Assembly: GCA_903842845.1 (NCBI GenBank)
Contig: CAIMNN010000130.1
Location: 1-19,413, forward strand
DNA: 19,413 nt
Source: an uncultured Acidobacteriaceae bacterium
GTDB taxonomy: Bacteria > Acidobacteriota > Terriglobia > Terriglobales > Acidobacteriaceae
Reading direction: 5' to 3'
Shown: positions 1 through 7,926 of the stretch, piece after piece
Position numbering within the stretch: position 1 is the stretch's first letter
Layout of the letters: every line of letters begins with the position of its first letter
Notes under the pieces: generated by a model
Seen by the model: only the letters and a program-made list of their open reading frames with translations
Told to the model about the DNA's origin: nothing
The model's database searches: none
Position numbers and translations under genes: made by a program

Positions 1-742
1 AATGCCGCTCGTCGTCGTTCTTGAAGTGGATAGATGGTTTTGTGCGCCACTCCTCTAATTGATTGCGTTCCCGCATCACAAGTTCCCAAGAGCTCAGCTT
101 GCCCCGCCAAGCCTCAAACTCATCAAATGCTGCTTTTGCATCAGAACCCGGCTCAAGCGCGATAAGCGCAAAGGAACCGCCAAGAATCGAGTCTTCATTT
201 GGCGGCGCTAACTTCACGCTGTCTATCGAGATAACAAGAAGGCTCTCGCTGATATCGGTGAAATGAATCACTCTGGCGGGAGCGTGGGGTCTGTCAAAAT
301 TTTCGGTCGATGCAACCGTGTGTGCCCATTTCATGTTGAACACAGACTTGCTCTGAGGGTCGGCAAACGGGTCTGCCATAAAGCTGACCATGAGCGCGTT
401 GCGGTTTAGCCCGAAAGGCATATAGGCAATTAACGATCCAACAGAAGAGTGGGTCACGATAATATGCGAGTCATCCATGTACTCGGCGGATATCCCGTTC
501 TGCTGTGTCTTGGAGTTAAGCGAAATTGAATCGAGGAAATTGACTGTCTCAATGCCCTCAGCATAAGGCTTGCCCGGCTCCGGCCCCGTATAGCTATAAG
601 GATGCGCGTAGAACTTTGTGATGCGCGCCGTGTCCGGATCAACTACCACAAATCCGTGACCGTTACCCGTCACAAGATGCGAAGACGCAAATGCAGGCAG
701 TGTAATGAACGCGGCAACAAGAGTAAAAAGTACGCGGCGCAT
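1..742 (-). CDS. Secreted protein, N-terminal part; possible GH15-like glycoside hydrolase (partial)
   Basis: An open frame of 247 codons runs from an ATG at 742 off the left edge, so the C-terminus is missing. The first about 20 residues (MRRVLFTLVAAFITLPAFAS) form a classical signal peptide, so the product is exported. The mature part is rich in beta-type sequence (GNGHGFVVVDPDTARI, FYAHPYSYTGPEPGKPYAEG) and near the edge reads RNQLEEWRTKPSIHF. That layout, a beta-sandwich leading to an arginine- and tryptophan-rich segment, reminds me of the N-terminal domain of (alpha/alpha)6-barrel hydrolases such as GH15 glucoamylase-like proteins. This is a resemblance only; no catalytic residue lies in the window. 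It starts 46 bp after the stop of the ATP10-like gene in the same direction, so the two may be co-transcribed. No strong ribosome binding site is visible before the ATG. Confidence 0.6.
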   Translation of the reverse strand, partial: MRRVLFTLVAAFITLPAFASSHLVTGNGHGFVVVDPDTARITKFYAHPYSYTGPEPGKPYAEGIETVNFLDSISLNSKTQQNGISAEYMDDSHIIVTHSSVGSLIAYMPFGLNRNALMVSFMADPFADPQSKSVFNMKWAHTVASTENFDRPHAPARVIHFTDISESLLVISIDSVKLAPPNEDSILGGSFALIALEPGSDAKAAFDEFEAWRGKLSSWELVMRERNQLEEWRTKPSIHFKNDDERH

Positions 743-788
743 GATGCACACAGTGTCACCGATGCGCCCGCCGCACGCAACAGCAGAT

Positions 789-1349
789 TTATTTGCTCGG
801 CCCAGACCCAGACTGCAATGCCGTCATCTGCGCGGTCAGCTCTTTGTACGCAGCTTCGTCGAACGGCCCGTTGTGCGTCCAGCGAACAATACCTTTTCCA
901 TCAAGCAGCAACAAGCACGCATCATCAGCATTCTTCAGCCCAACGCGCGCTTTCCACGCGTCAGTCCCCCCGTACACCGTTATCACATTCTCCTGGTCTG
1001 ACTTCGGCGTGCCGCTGCGCATGCCGGAATCAATGAACCACTTTCCCAGCCGAGCCATCCCGCCTATCATCGGCACTTCAAAAAAAGTAACCGCCGGATT
1101 CGTCCCGTAATCCTTGCGGAAGTGCGAAATCCACGCCTCAACAGGGAAGCGCGAGTTGTACGTAAAGCCGATGGCAACAAGTGCGACCTTACCCGTCGCG
1201 GCCTCAGGAAGCACAGCCTCGCGCGACGTAAGAAACTCGCCTTTGAGCTGCGGCATCGGCGTGCCAGTTGTAAGCGGCGCAGTTGTCGTAGTTGCTGGCA
1301 TACCAGGCAAAAGAAATGATGCGATAAGTATTGCAGGAAGAATTATCAT
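789..1349 (-). CDS. Exported ATP10-like / thioredoxin-fold protein lacking CXXC
   Basis: I place the start at the ATG at 1349 (186 aa) rather than the in-frame GTG at 1361, because a good ribosome binding site, AAAGGAG, lies 11 nt before the ATG and would overlap the GTG. The N-terminus (MIILPAILIASFLLPGMPA) is a signal peptide or membrane anchor. The core (KVALVAIGFTYNSRFPVEAW, then VTFFEVPMIGG, VITVYGGTDAW, ACLLLLDGKGIVRWTHNGPF) follows the thioredoxin-like fold of the ATP10 family (mitochondrial ATPase assembly factor ATP10 and bacterial relatives). Where thioredoxins have CXXC this protein has GFTYNSRF, so disulfide exchange is unlikely; the single cysteine lies late in the chain. Its role in bacteria is unknown to me. 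It sits upstream of the left-edge secreted protein in the same direction. Confidence 0.7.
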   Translation of the reverse strand: MIILPAILIASFLLPGMPATTTTAPLTTGTPMPQLKGEFLTSREAVLPEAATGKVALVAIGFTYNSRFPVEAWISHFRKDYGTNPAVTFFEVPMIGGMARLGKWFIDSGMRSGTPKSDQENVITVYGGTDAWKARVGLKNADDACLLLLDGKGIVRWTHNGPFDEAAYKELTAQMTALQSGSGPSK

Positions 1350-1686
1350 GCGAAAAAACACTCCTTTGTACGATTCAATGCATCTGTCGCTGAGATTAGT
1401 TTGGCACAGCCTTTGGGCACGCGAGCGAATTGTTTGATGCCATCAAAATCAGCCATTGAGTGCTATCTGCTGCTGCCGCAGACAGCTTGTGGCTATACAG
1501 GCAGTGACCTGGCTGCTGAATGTGCGATGTGTATATTGCTTTGGCCCAATGCAATTTTGATTTGTATAAACAACTTTGTTGAAGATGAACCTTACAACGT
1601 TTGCGGCTCTCAATGAATGAGCTACAACCAAGAAGGGGCCATGGAACTTCTCATGCAAAAGCACTCCGCAGAAAACAATCAACAAT
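1350..1686. other. Intergenic gap with no recognised gene
   Basis: About 340 bp between the ATP10-like gene and the terminator of the GH27 gene. The short open frames here have no ribosome binding sites and no family-like sequence. The only supported element is the Shine-Dalgarno of the ATP10-like gene at about 1361-1368 (minus strand). I see no RNA gene and no clear promoter. Confidence 0.5.
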
Positions 1687-1718
1687 ATAAAGCCCCGTCA
1701 GAATAAAGCCCCGTCAGA
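1687..1718. repeat. Tandem 16-bp perfect duplication
   Basis: ATAAAGCCCCGTCAGA occurs twice without a gap, at 1687-1702 and 1703-1718. The second copy is the far arm of the terminator hairpin of the GH27 gene, so the duplication gives that hairpin two alternative 3' arms on the minus-strand transcript. Confidence 0.9.
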
Positions 1719-1736
1719 GTTTTTCTGCCGGGGCTT
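1706..1736 (-). terminator. Intrinsic terminator of the GH27 gene
   Basis: AAGCCCCGTCAG (1706-1717) pairs with CTGCCGGGGCTT (1725-1736): a 12-bp stem with one internal mismatch and a 7-nt loop. On the minus strand it follows the GH27 stop codon by about 18 nt and ends in TTTATT, a modest U-tract. The plus-strand side is also followed by a T-rich tail (GTATTTTTGTTT), but no plus-strand gene precedes it. Confidence 0.75.
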
Positions 1737-1753
1737 GTATTTTTGTTTCGTCA

Positions 1754-3268
1754 CTAATCAACAGATACACGCAGCATCAACGTTGCATGTGCAGGAATCT
1801 GGACCGTGTACACGCCCTTTGTAAAGCTGACTTCCTTGTGAGCCCACACATCGCGCACTGATTTCACTTGCTTGCTGAGACCTAGTTCCTTCAGCGTGAC
1901 CTTCGTCGTTGCCGGAGCCGAGCCAAGATTCACCACACCAACCGCAACACCGCCATCAGCCAGCGGCTTCATCCACGTTTCCAGGTTTCCGTTCTTCGTC
2001 GGCGACGCCTGTTTGCCCAGCGCGTCCTGGTCTATCGCAATAACCTCGCGATTCATCAGTATGGATTTTGTTTCATCGCTCATCGTCCGAACATCGTTAC
2101 CTGCCAGCAGCGGCGCTGCCGTCAACGCCCACAGGCTCATGTGCGTGCGGTACTCGTCGCCGCTCATGTGCCCGTTGCCGATCTCGAGCATATCCGGGTC
2201 GTTCCAGTGGCCTGGCCCGGCATAAGGCGCAGTGTGCGCCTGCTTCTCGATGTTCTCGATCATGCTCTCCCACTTGTCGCTGATATCGCCGGTCGTGCGC
2301 CACAAGTTGCCGCTGACCTCGGGAGCCCACTTCTCCACCGAGCCAAACCCGTACTCGCAAAGGCTGTAGACTATCGGCCGTCCTGTCGCCTGCAACGCAT
2401 CACCCATCTTCTGGTAGATAGGTTGCAGGTCGGCTTCCCTATAAATTGACCCGGCGCTGCACCAGTCGTACTTCAGATAATCAATGCCCCACGCTGCAAA
2501 GGTATTCGCATCCTGCTCTTCATGCCCATAGCTCGCCGGGTAACCGGCGCAAGTGCGCGGCCCGGGTGAAGAATAAATTCCTATCTTCAATCCCTTCGAG
2601 TGAACGTAATCTGCCAGCGCCTTCATGTCAGGGAATTTGTGATTCGTCTGCAAATTTCCCTTCGCGTCCCGCACGCCTTCCCATGTGTCGTCAATGTTGA
2701 TGTAAATGTAGCCCGCATCGCGCATTCCACTTGTCACCATCGCATCCGCCATTGTGCGCACCGTCTGGTCGTCCACCTTCTCCGCAAAAAGGTTCCAGCT
2801 GTTCCAACCCATCGGCGGAGTCTTCGCCAGTCCGTTGTATGCAACCTTGTGCAGCGCGGGCGGCGGAATATATGCCTGGTGCGAAATCACGTCTTTAGCC
2901 GTGGCACGACGTGCCACCATCGGCTCGCCCCACACCGTGCCATGCAGCTCATTGTTGGTCAGCTCGCCAGTGATGAACGGCTTCACATCACTCCAGCCCA
3001 CGCCCCACAGTTCAAAGTGATCGCCGTGAACGCTGCCGGTGACGTTATGCGTATCGCTGAGAGTTTCAATCGAACCGCTCAGCTTCTCGCCATCCTGCTT
3101 TAGCACAAGAATTCTAAGCTGCGCCTCGCCGTTCTCTAGCAACTTGCCCGTGGAGGCCCAGCGGCCGTTGATTTCCTGCGCACTCAAAACCGTGACGCCA
3201 AGCAGGCAAACGATAACGCCGCAGAGTAGCCGGCGCGCTGTGATTGGTGTGGTCATTGCGGTTTGCAT
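1754..3268 (-). CDS. Secreted alpha-galactosidase, glycoside hydrolase family 27
   Basis: This 504-residue protein hydrolyses terminal alpha-1,6-galactosyl residues by analogy with GH27 (clan GH-D, retaining). Residues 1-31 form a signal peptide ending near LSAQ, so it acts outside the cytoplasm. Residues about 32-125 are an extra N-terminal beta-rich domain (NGRWASTGKLLENGEAQLRI). The catalytic TIM barrel begins at LAKTPPMGWNSWNLF (about 147-161). The nucleophile is D268 in YLKYDWCS and the acid/base is D328 in LWRTTGDI; WNDPDMLEIG (about 355-363) is another family motif. A C-terminal beta domain ends in HATLMLRV. The ATG at 3268 follows AAAGGAAG at good spacing. It is divergent from the CRTAC1/UnbV gene and ends at its own hairpin terminator. 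Related proteins include alpha-N-acetylgalactosaminidases, so the exact substrate is inferred. Confidence 0.95.
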   Translation of the reverse strand: MQTAMTTPITARRLLCGVIVCLLGVTVLSAQEINGRWASTGKLLENGEAQLRILVLKQDGEKLSGSIETLSDTHNVTGSVHGDHFELWGVGWSDVKPFITGELTNNELHGTVWGEPMVARRATAKDVISHQAYIPPPALHKVAYNGLAKTPPMGWNSWNLFAEKVDDQTVRTMADAMVTSGMRDAGYIYINIDDTWEGVRDAKGNLQTNHKFPDMKALADYVHSKGLKIGIYSSPGPRTCAGYPASYGHEEQDANTFAAWGIDYLKYDWCSAGSIYREADLQPIYQKMGDALQATGRPIVYSLCEYGFGSVEKWAPEVSGNLWRTTGDISDKWESMIENIEKQAHTAPYAGPGHWNDPDMLEIGNGHMSGDEYRTHMSLWALTAAPLLAGNDVRTMSDETKSILMNREVIAIDQDALGKQASPTKNGNLETWMKPLADGGVAVGVVNLGSAPATTKVTLKELGLSKQVKSVRDVWAHKEVSFTKGVYTVQIPAHATLMLRVSVD

Positions 3269-3394
3269 CGTATTCTTCCTTTGGTCAACTCTGTTCTTGA
3301 TAATAAATTCGCCGCTCCATTATTGCAGTGCCGGCTACTGGTTGAGGAGGCAAATCAATCGAAAGAGTTGTATCTGGCTTCACACAAGGCCGAT

Positions 3395-3410
3395 CCATCG
3401 ATGGGATAAT
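3395..3410 (+). promoter_or_regulatory. Candidate promoter/operator of the CRTAC1 gene
   Basis: CCATCGATGG at 3395-3404 is a perfect 10-bp palindrome that abuts GATAAT (3405-3410), a plausible -10 element 26 nt before the ATG at 3437. No convincing -35 is visible. The layout would fit repression at the promoter, but the palindrome is short. Confidence 0.3.
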
Positions 3411-3436
3411 GATTGAGAATTGAGTGAAGCCCGCTA

Positions 3437-5143
3437 ATGGCCAGTTACACGCGAAGAAAATTTCTCACCGAGCTACCCGCCGCCGCAGCAGGCCTTGCTG
3501 CTGTCACCGGGCTGGCCCCGCGCCTCGCCTCGCAGTTGCCTTCCCAGCGATACTGGTTCACCGATGTCGCCGCTCGCAGCTCCTTCAGCTACCGAAGCAA
3601 CAATCACCTCACTGGCCGCAAATTCTTCCCTCAGCCCATGTGCGGCGGCGTCGCGGCGCTCGACTACAACAACGACGGCCTCATGGACCTCTTCTTCACC
3701 AACGGCGCAGAGATGCCCTCGCTCAAAAAAACTTCGGCAGACTTTGCCAACTGCTTGCTCCGCAATCGCGGCGACGGCACCTTTGAAGACGTGACCGCCA
3801 AGGCCGGCCTCCTCGGCATGGATCTTGGCTTTTGTTACGGCGTAGCGGCAGCCGATTTCAACAACGACGGCAACGCCGACCTTTTCATCTGCAACGCAGG
3901 CCGCAACGCACTCTACCGCAACAATGGCGACGGTACATTTACTGATGTAACTGCCGGCTCCGGCCTCGACCACAAGCCCGAAAATCTGCTCAGCGTCGGC
4001 GCGGCGTGGGTCGACATCGACAACGACGGCCTCCTCGACCTCATCGTGACCAACTACACCTACTGGAGTCCGCAAAGCGATAAGACCTGCTTCATATCGC
4101 CTGGCCAAGAGGAGTATTGCAGTCCTACAAACTACAAGAGCGTCTCCTCGCGTCTCTATCGCAATCTCGGCAACGGAAAATTTGAGGACGTCACCGAAGA
4201 CAGCGGCATCGGCAAAGCTCTCGGCAAAGGCATGGGCATCTCCATCGCCGACTTCAACGGCGATGGCCGCATGGATATCTTTATCGCCAATGACACCGAG
4301 CAGAATTTTCTCTTCATCAATCAGGGTGGCGGCAAGTTCCGTGAGGCTGGCCTTGAGCTCGGCGTCGCGTACAACCTGCAAGGCGAGTCCGTCTCCGGTA
4401 TGGGCTGTGATGCGCGCGACTTCAACAACGATGGTTTGGTTGACCTTGTTTACAACGACCTCGCCACTCAGGTCTTCGGCCTGCTGCGCAACGTCGACGG
4501 AAGATCTTTCGACGACATCACCTGGACCTCCAAAATGGGGCCGCTCAGCCGCTCGTTCTCCGGTTGGAGCATCGGCTTCATCGATTACAACAACGATGGA
4601 TGGAAAGACATCTACTCCGCCAACGGCGACGTCGACAATCTGACTGCAACCTCGCGGCAGCACGACAGCATCTTCCGCAACGTCGACGGCAAAACGCTCG
4701 TCGATGCTTCCTCGGAGATGGGACCGGATTTTCTACGATTGGGCTATCAACGCGGCTCGGCCTTCGTTGACCTCAACAACGACGGCTTCATGGACCTCGT
4801 TGTCACATCGCTCAATGAGCGTCCGCGCATCCTGATGAACAACGCGCTCGAGCGCAACCACTGGTCGATGCTCGACCTGCGTGGAACCGTGAGCAATCGC
4901 GATGCCATCGGTGCGACCGTCAAGCTCGTCACAGCCTCCGGGCGCGCGCTCTACAATCACGTGAACCCAAGCGTCGGCTTCATGAGCTCGAGCGACAAGC
5001 GCGTGCACTTCGGCCTCGGCGCAGAGTCGAAGCTCGCCTCCATCGAAATTCGCTGGCCTTCGGGAACCGTGCAGACCATCGACAAGCCCGCAGCCGACAC
5101 CATCCTCAAGATCGAAGAGCCACACGCAGCGAAACAAAAATAG
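3437..5143 (+). CDS. Tat-exported CRTAC1 family protein (VCBS/FG-GAP repeats with ASPIC/UnbV domain)
   Basis: A 568-residue protein starting with a twin-arginine signal (TRRKFLTEL, R6-R7, then an alanine-rich hydrophobic stretch to about residue 32), so it is probably exported folded. The body carries seven calcium-loop motifs of the form DxNxDGxxD at D76, D140, D193, D272, D328, D383 and D445, spaced 53-79 residues apart, as expected for an FG-GAP/VCBS beta-propeller. The C-terminus (about 488-552, with IGATVKL, VHFGLG and IEIRWPSGTVQTI) is the ASPIC/UnbV domain. The family is common in Acidobacteriota and Planctomycetota; its molecular role is poorly known, perhaps carbohydrate or protein binding. 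It lies between two alpha-galactosidase genes, divergent from GH27 and ending 2 bp from the stop of GH36. The start is chosen for the Tat motif; the ribosome binding site is weak. Confidence 0.92.
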   Translation: MASYTRRKFLTELPAAAAGLAAVTGLAPRLASQLPSQRYWFTDVAARSSFSYRSNNHLTGRKFFPQPMCGGVAALDYNNDGLMDLFFTNGAEMPSLKKTSADFANCLLRNRGDGTFEDVTAKAGLLGMDLGFCYGVAAADFNNDGNADLFICNAGRNALYRNNGDGTFTDVTAGSGLDHKPENLLSVGAAWVDIDNDGLLDLIVTNYTYWSPQSDKTCFISPGQEEYCSPTNYKSVSSRLYRNLGNGKFEDVTEDSGIGKALGKGMGISIADFNGDGRMDIFIANDTEQNFLFINQGGGKFREAGLELGVAYNLQGESVSGMGCDARDFNNDGLVDLVYNDLATQVFGLLRNVDGRSFDDITWTSKMGPLSRSFSGWSIGFIDYNNDGWKDIYSANGDVDNLTATSRQHDSIFRNVDGKTLVDASSEMGPDFLRLGYQRGSAFVDLNNDGFMDLVVTSLNERPRILMNNALERNHWSMLDLRGTVSNRDAIGATVKLVTASGRALYNHVNPSVGFMSSSDKRVHFGLGAESKLASIEIRWPSGTVQTIDKPAADTILKIEEPHAAKQK

Positions 5144-5145
5144 CG

Positions 5146-7374
5146 TTACTGTTTGTCCAACCGGTAAGCCGACGCCTGAAAATCTCCGTGAAAGCTTACC
5201 GTGCTGTCGTACGAAATATCGCTCAACTCCAGCCCATGCCCCATCCACCATGCACCGCTCGCCACCTCGGGCGTGCCGTGTGCAAGCGGTCCTTCTATCG
5301 CACGCAACTTGTACATCGCCTGCGGGTCAAGCCCTTCAAGCTTCAGCCGCGGAAACACCCTGCCCTCTTGCGTCGAATGAATGAACGCAAAGACCACCGA
5401 CTGCGACTTGTCGCCGCTCACCGACTGCGTCGCCGAAAACTCGCTGCCGTTGCGCGGTGATATCAACCGGTAAAGGTCGCCCTGTGTTATCGTCGCCTGC
5501 ACCTGGTGATACTCGCCGATCAATCGCTTCACCAGCGCCGTTTCTTCCGGCGTCCACTTGCTGATGTTCGCGCCGATCCCAAGCGATCCCTGCATCGAAC
5601 TGAGCATCCGATACGTCAGCGATGTCGCGCGGTGATTGAACCAATGCGGCGACTCCGTCACCCACGCCATCATCACCTGCGGCGTATACGCGTAAGTGAA
5701 ACCATCCTGCTGCGTCAGCCGGTCGAATGGGTCGGTGTTATCAGACGGCCAAACCTCATCGGTGTAGCGCAAAATTCCCAGGTCCACACGCCCGCCGCCC
5801 CCCGAGCACGACTCTATCTCCACCTTCGGATGTCTGCGCCGCAGCTCGTCAAGTATGTAGTAGAGATTCCGCGTGAACTCTACGTAAACGCGTTTCTGCT
5901 CGGCGGCCGGCAGTTGGTCCCAGCCCGGCTCGCTCCAGTTGCGGTTGTAATCCCATTTCAAAAACGCAATATCGTTCTCGTTGAGCAGCTTGTCCAGAAA
6001 CCCAAGAACATAATCGCGAACATCCGGCCGCGCAAGGTTCAACACCATTTGATTGCGTTGCTCGGTGCGGTCACGCCCCGGAAAGTTCAGCACCCAATCC
6101 GGATGCGCACGATAAAGATCTGAGTCCGGATTCACCATCTCCGGTTCAACCCACAATCCAAAGTCCATTCCCAGTGTGTGTACTTTATCGATCAGCGGCT
6201 TCAGCCCATGTGGGAACTTCTGCGCATTCACATACCAGTCGCCAAGTCCGGCATGGTCATCCTTGCGCTGCCCAAACCAGCCATCATCCATCACAAAGCG
6301 GTCCACGCCGAGCGCCGCAGCTTTTTCCGCCAGCGCCATCTGGCCTTCGTCGTCGACGTTAAACTGCGTCGCCTCCCACGAGTTGAAGATCACCGGCCGC
6401 GGCTTCAACTTCGCCACCGGCTCCGTACGATGCGGAAGTATATTTGAAATCTCGTAGCGATGCAGCAGTCGCGACGCTCCACCCAATCCATCCTTCGAGT
6501 AGCCGCCGTAAAACACTGGCGTCTCCAGCGACTCGCCCGCGTGCAGCACATACCCAAAATCAAAAGGATTGAACCCGCCAGTCACGCGCACCGTGTCCAG
6601 CGTGTCCTGCTCCACCGTGATGCGCCACGACCCGCTCCACGCCAGCGCGCCAAACCACACCTCGCCGCTCTCTTCATTCGTCTCGCCGGCCTGCAATGCA
6701 AACCACGGATTCGCCTGGTGCGACGTGCTCCCGCGTCTGCTCTCGATAACGCGCGCGCCCTGACGCACCGCCTCTTGATTCAGCGTCCACTCGCCCGCCC
6801 ACCGCCCGGTCAAATAATTTAACGTGTAATGTCCGCGCGGCAAACTCCACGCCGCCGCAGCCGCCTGCTCCACCGTCACATTTTGTTTCTCGCTGTTCTC
6901 GATCGTCGCCGAGCGCGACAAAATTCCGCTCCCCGCTTCCATCTTGTAGTGCAGCGTCACATACACCGCGGCCTTCACATCCTTCAGCACTACATCAAAC
7001 CCATCATCGCTGGCTTTGTGGCTGACGTAGTGCAGCACCAGGTCGCGGTTCCCATCCGCAAACGTCATCTTCAGCGCCGGCTCGTAGTTCAACCCCGCGC
7101 CCCAGCTCACATACTCCTGCGGTGTGTTGTTATACGAGTCGTCAAACGACGCCCACTCCTGCATCGACTTGGCAGCCGGTACCTCGTCCTTCTCCCCAAG
7201 CCGTGGCCCCCAGTAGATCTGCTGCAACTCGCCGCGCTCGTTCACGCCAAACACATACGTCACATTCCCGCCATCCAGACGAAAAGTCTGCTTCGCCGCG
7301 TCGTAATGCGTTCCGGCATGCAGTGGGGCACAAAGGCCAAACGTAGTTATAAGTACAACTAAAAAATGCCTCAT
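5146..7374 (-). CDS. Secreted alpha-galactosidase, glycoside hydrolase family 36
   Basis: A 742-residue enzyme of the usual GH36 length, predicted to remove alpha-galactosyl units from raffinose-type or galactomannan substrates by the retaining mechanism. Residues 1-20 (ending APLHA) are a signal peptide. The N-terminal beta-supersandwich spans about 25-320; the TIM barrel follows from PVIFNSWEATQFNV (about 328). The nucleophile is D475 in FLKWDYNRNW and the acid/base is D545 in VWPSDNTDPF, preceded by the substrate-binding motif CSGGGGRVDLG (about 523-533). These spacings match known bacterial GH36 enzymes. A C-terminal beta domain completes it. The ATG at 7374 is preceded by GAAGGTGG at good spacing. 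It is convergent with the CRTAC1 gene with only 2 bp between stops and lies downstream of tRNA-Ser on the same strand. Confidence 0.95.
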   Translation of the reverse strand: MRHFLVVLITTFGLCAPLHAGTHYDAAKQTFRLDGGNVTYVFGVNERGELQQIYWGPRLGEKDEVPAAKSMQEWASFDDSYNNTPQEYVSWGAGLNYEPALKMTFADGNRDLVLHYVSHKASDDGFDVVLKDVKAAVYVTLHYKMEAGSGILSRSATIENSEKQNVTVEQAAAAAWSLPRGHYTLNYLTGRWAGEWTLNQEAVRQGARVIESRRGSTSHQANPWFALQAGETNEESGEVWFGALAWSGSWRITVEQDTLDTVRVTGGFNPFDFGYVLHAGESLETPVFYGGYSKDGLGGASRLLHRYEISNILPHRTEPVAKLKPRPVIFNSWEATQFNVDDEGQMALAEKAAALGVDRFVMDDGWFGQRKDDHAGLGDWYVNAQKFPHGLKPLIDKVHTLGMDFGLWVEPEMVNPDSDLYRAHPDWVLNFPGRDRTEQRNQMVLNLARPDVRDYVLGFLDKLLNENDIAFLKWDYNRNWSEPGWDQLPAAEQKRVYVEFTRNLYYILDELRRRHPKVEIESCSGGGGRVDLGILRYTDEVWPSDNTDPFDRLTQQDGFTYAYTPQVMMAWVTESPHWFNHRATSLTYRMLSSMQGSLGIGANISKWTPEETALVKRLIGEYHQVQATITQGDLYRLISPRNGSEFSATQSVSGDKSQSVVFAFIHSTQEGRVFPRLKLEGLDPQAMYKLRAIEGPLAHGTPEVASGAWWMGHGLELSDISYDSTVSFHGDFQASAYRLDKQ

Positions 7375-7454
7375 CAGTTTCCACCTTCAGTGTGACTTTC
7401 AGGAACAATCCATATTACAGGCGTCGGCTCGCCTGCGCGATGAGTCAGCGAACG

Positions 7455-7537
7455 CCAAAGCGAGTGACAAGCAAGCAGTCACGGCACATAGTAATTAAAT
7501 TTTGAAAGGGAAGTGCCGAAGCGAGCGACAAGCGAGC
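7455..7537. repeat. Pair of 23-bp direct repeats, period 60 bp
   Basis: 7455-7477 and 7515-7537 differ at only three of 23 positions; both carry the core GCGAGYGACAAGCRAGC. They start exactly 60 bp apart and lie between GH36 and tRNA-Ser. Read on the minus strand each has two GCTCGCTT-like units. They lie in the 5' region of GH36 and the 3' flank of the tRNA, so they might be operator sites or remains of a duplication. Confidence 0.7.
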
Positions 7538-7555
7538 GGCTGCTCCATGCAATGC

Positions 7556-7648
<93 letters not shown>

Positions 7649-7660
7649 GCACTAACGACG

Positions 7661-7666
7661 ATTATA
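7661..7666 (-). promoter_or_regulatory. -10 element of the tRNA-Ser promoter
   Basis: A perfect TATAAT on the minus strand (7666-7661) lies 12 nt before the mature 5' end of tRNA-Ser, the usual distance for a tRNA promoter. No good -35 match is visible at 16-18 nt upstream. Confidence 0.6.
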
Positions 7667-7813
7667 CCGGAAGTGGCGGAATCAAAGCTCGCGCGGGCTA
7701 GGAATTGTGCGGAAGCGCAGAAAGTGAAGCCTCGGCCCAGCTCCGAAATCAGCCTTCCGGAGCGCCCGAAAACTGCCCAATTTCGAGACGTTTTTTCCAC
7801 CGCCAAAAACCGC

Positions 7814-7842
7814 GTTTCACCCGCGCCAGCAGCGGGTGAAAC
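7814..7842 (+). promoter_or_regulatory. Perfect 11-bp inverted repeat in the permease leader
   Basis: GTTTCACCCGC (7814-7824) and GCGGGTGAAAC (7832-7842) are exact inverted copies around a 7-nt loop. It lies 75 bp before the permease start and divergent from tRNA-Ser, with no poly-T after it on the plus strand. It is either an operator or an RNA hairpin in the permease leader. Confidence 0.6.
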
Positions 7843-7859
7843 CTGCCTTCAAAAAAAAT

Positions 7860-7879
7860 CAAAAAAGGTCACTTTTTTG
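7860..7879 (+). promoter_or_regulatory. Second, AT-rich hairpin in the permease leader
   Basis: CAAAAAAG (7860-7867) and CTTTTTTG (7872-7879) are perfect inverted copies around GTCA. It sits between the GC-rich inverted repeat and the GGGGAG ribosome binding site at 7888-7893. An attenuator or an A-tract binding site are both possible. Confidence 0.4.
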
Positions 7880-7896
7880 CTTTGTCTGGGGAGAAA

Positions 7897-7926
7897 ATGT
7901 TGATAGATTCTCAATCATGCGCTTAA
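7897..7926 (+). CDS. Possible nine-codon leader peptide overlapping the permease start
   Basis: ATG at 7897 follows GGGGAG closely and opens a frame MLIDSQSCA ending at TAA 7924-7926, which overlaps the permease ATG at 7917. The permease ATG itself has no ribosome binding site at normal distance, so translation coupled to this leader is possible. The spacing of only 3 nt between GGGGAG and this ATG is short, so this is tentative. Confidence 0.25.
   Translation: MLIDSQSCA

Noticed and set aside
3473..4663. 396-codon open frame antisense to the CRTAC1 gene
   Set aside because: It mirrors the codon bias of the plus-strand gene, consists of valine/alanine/glutamate-rich sequence complementary to the DxNxDG loops, and has no family signature.
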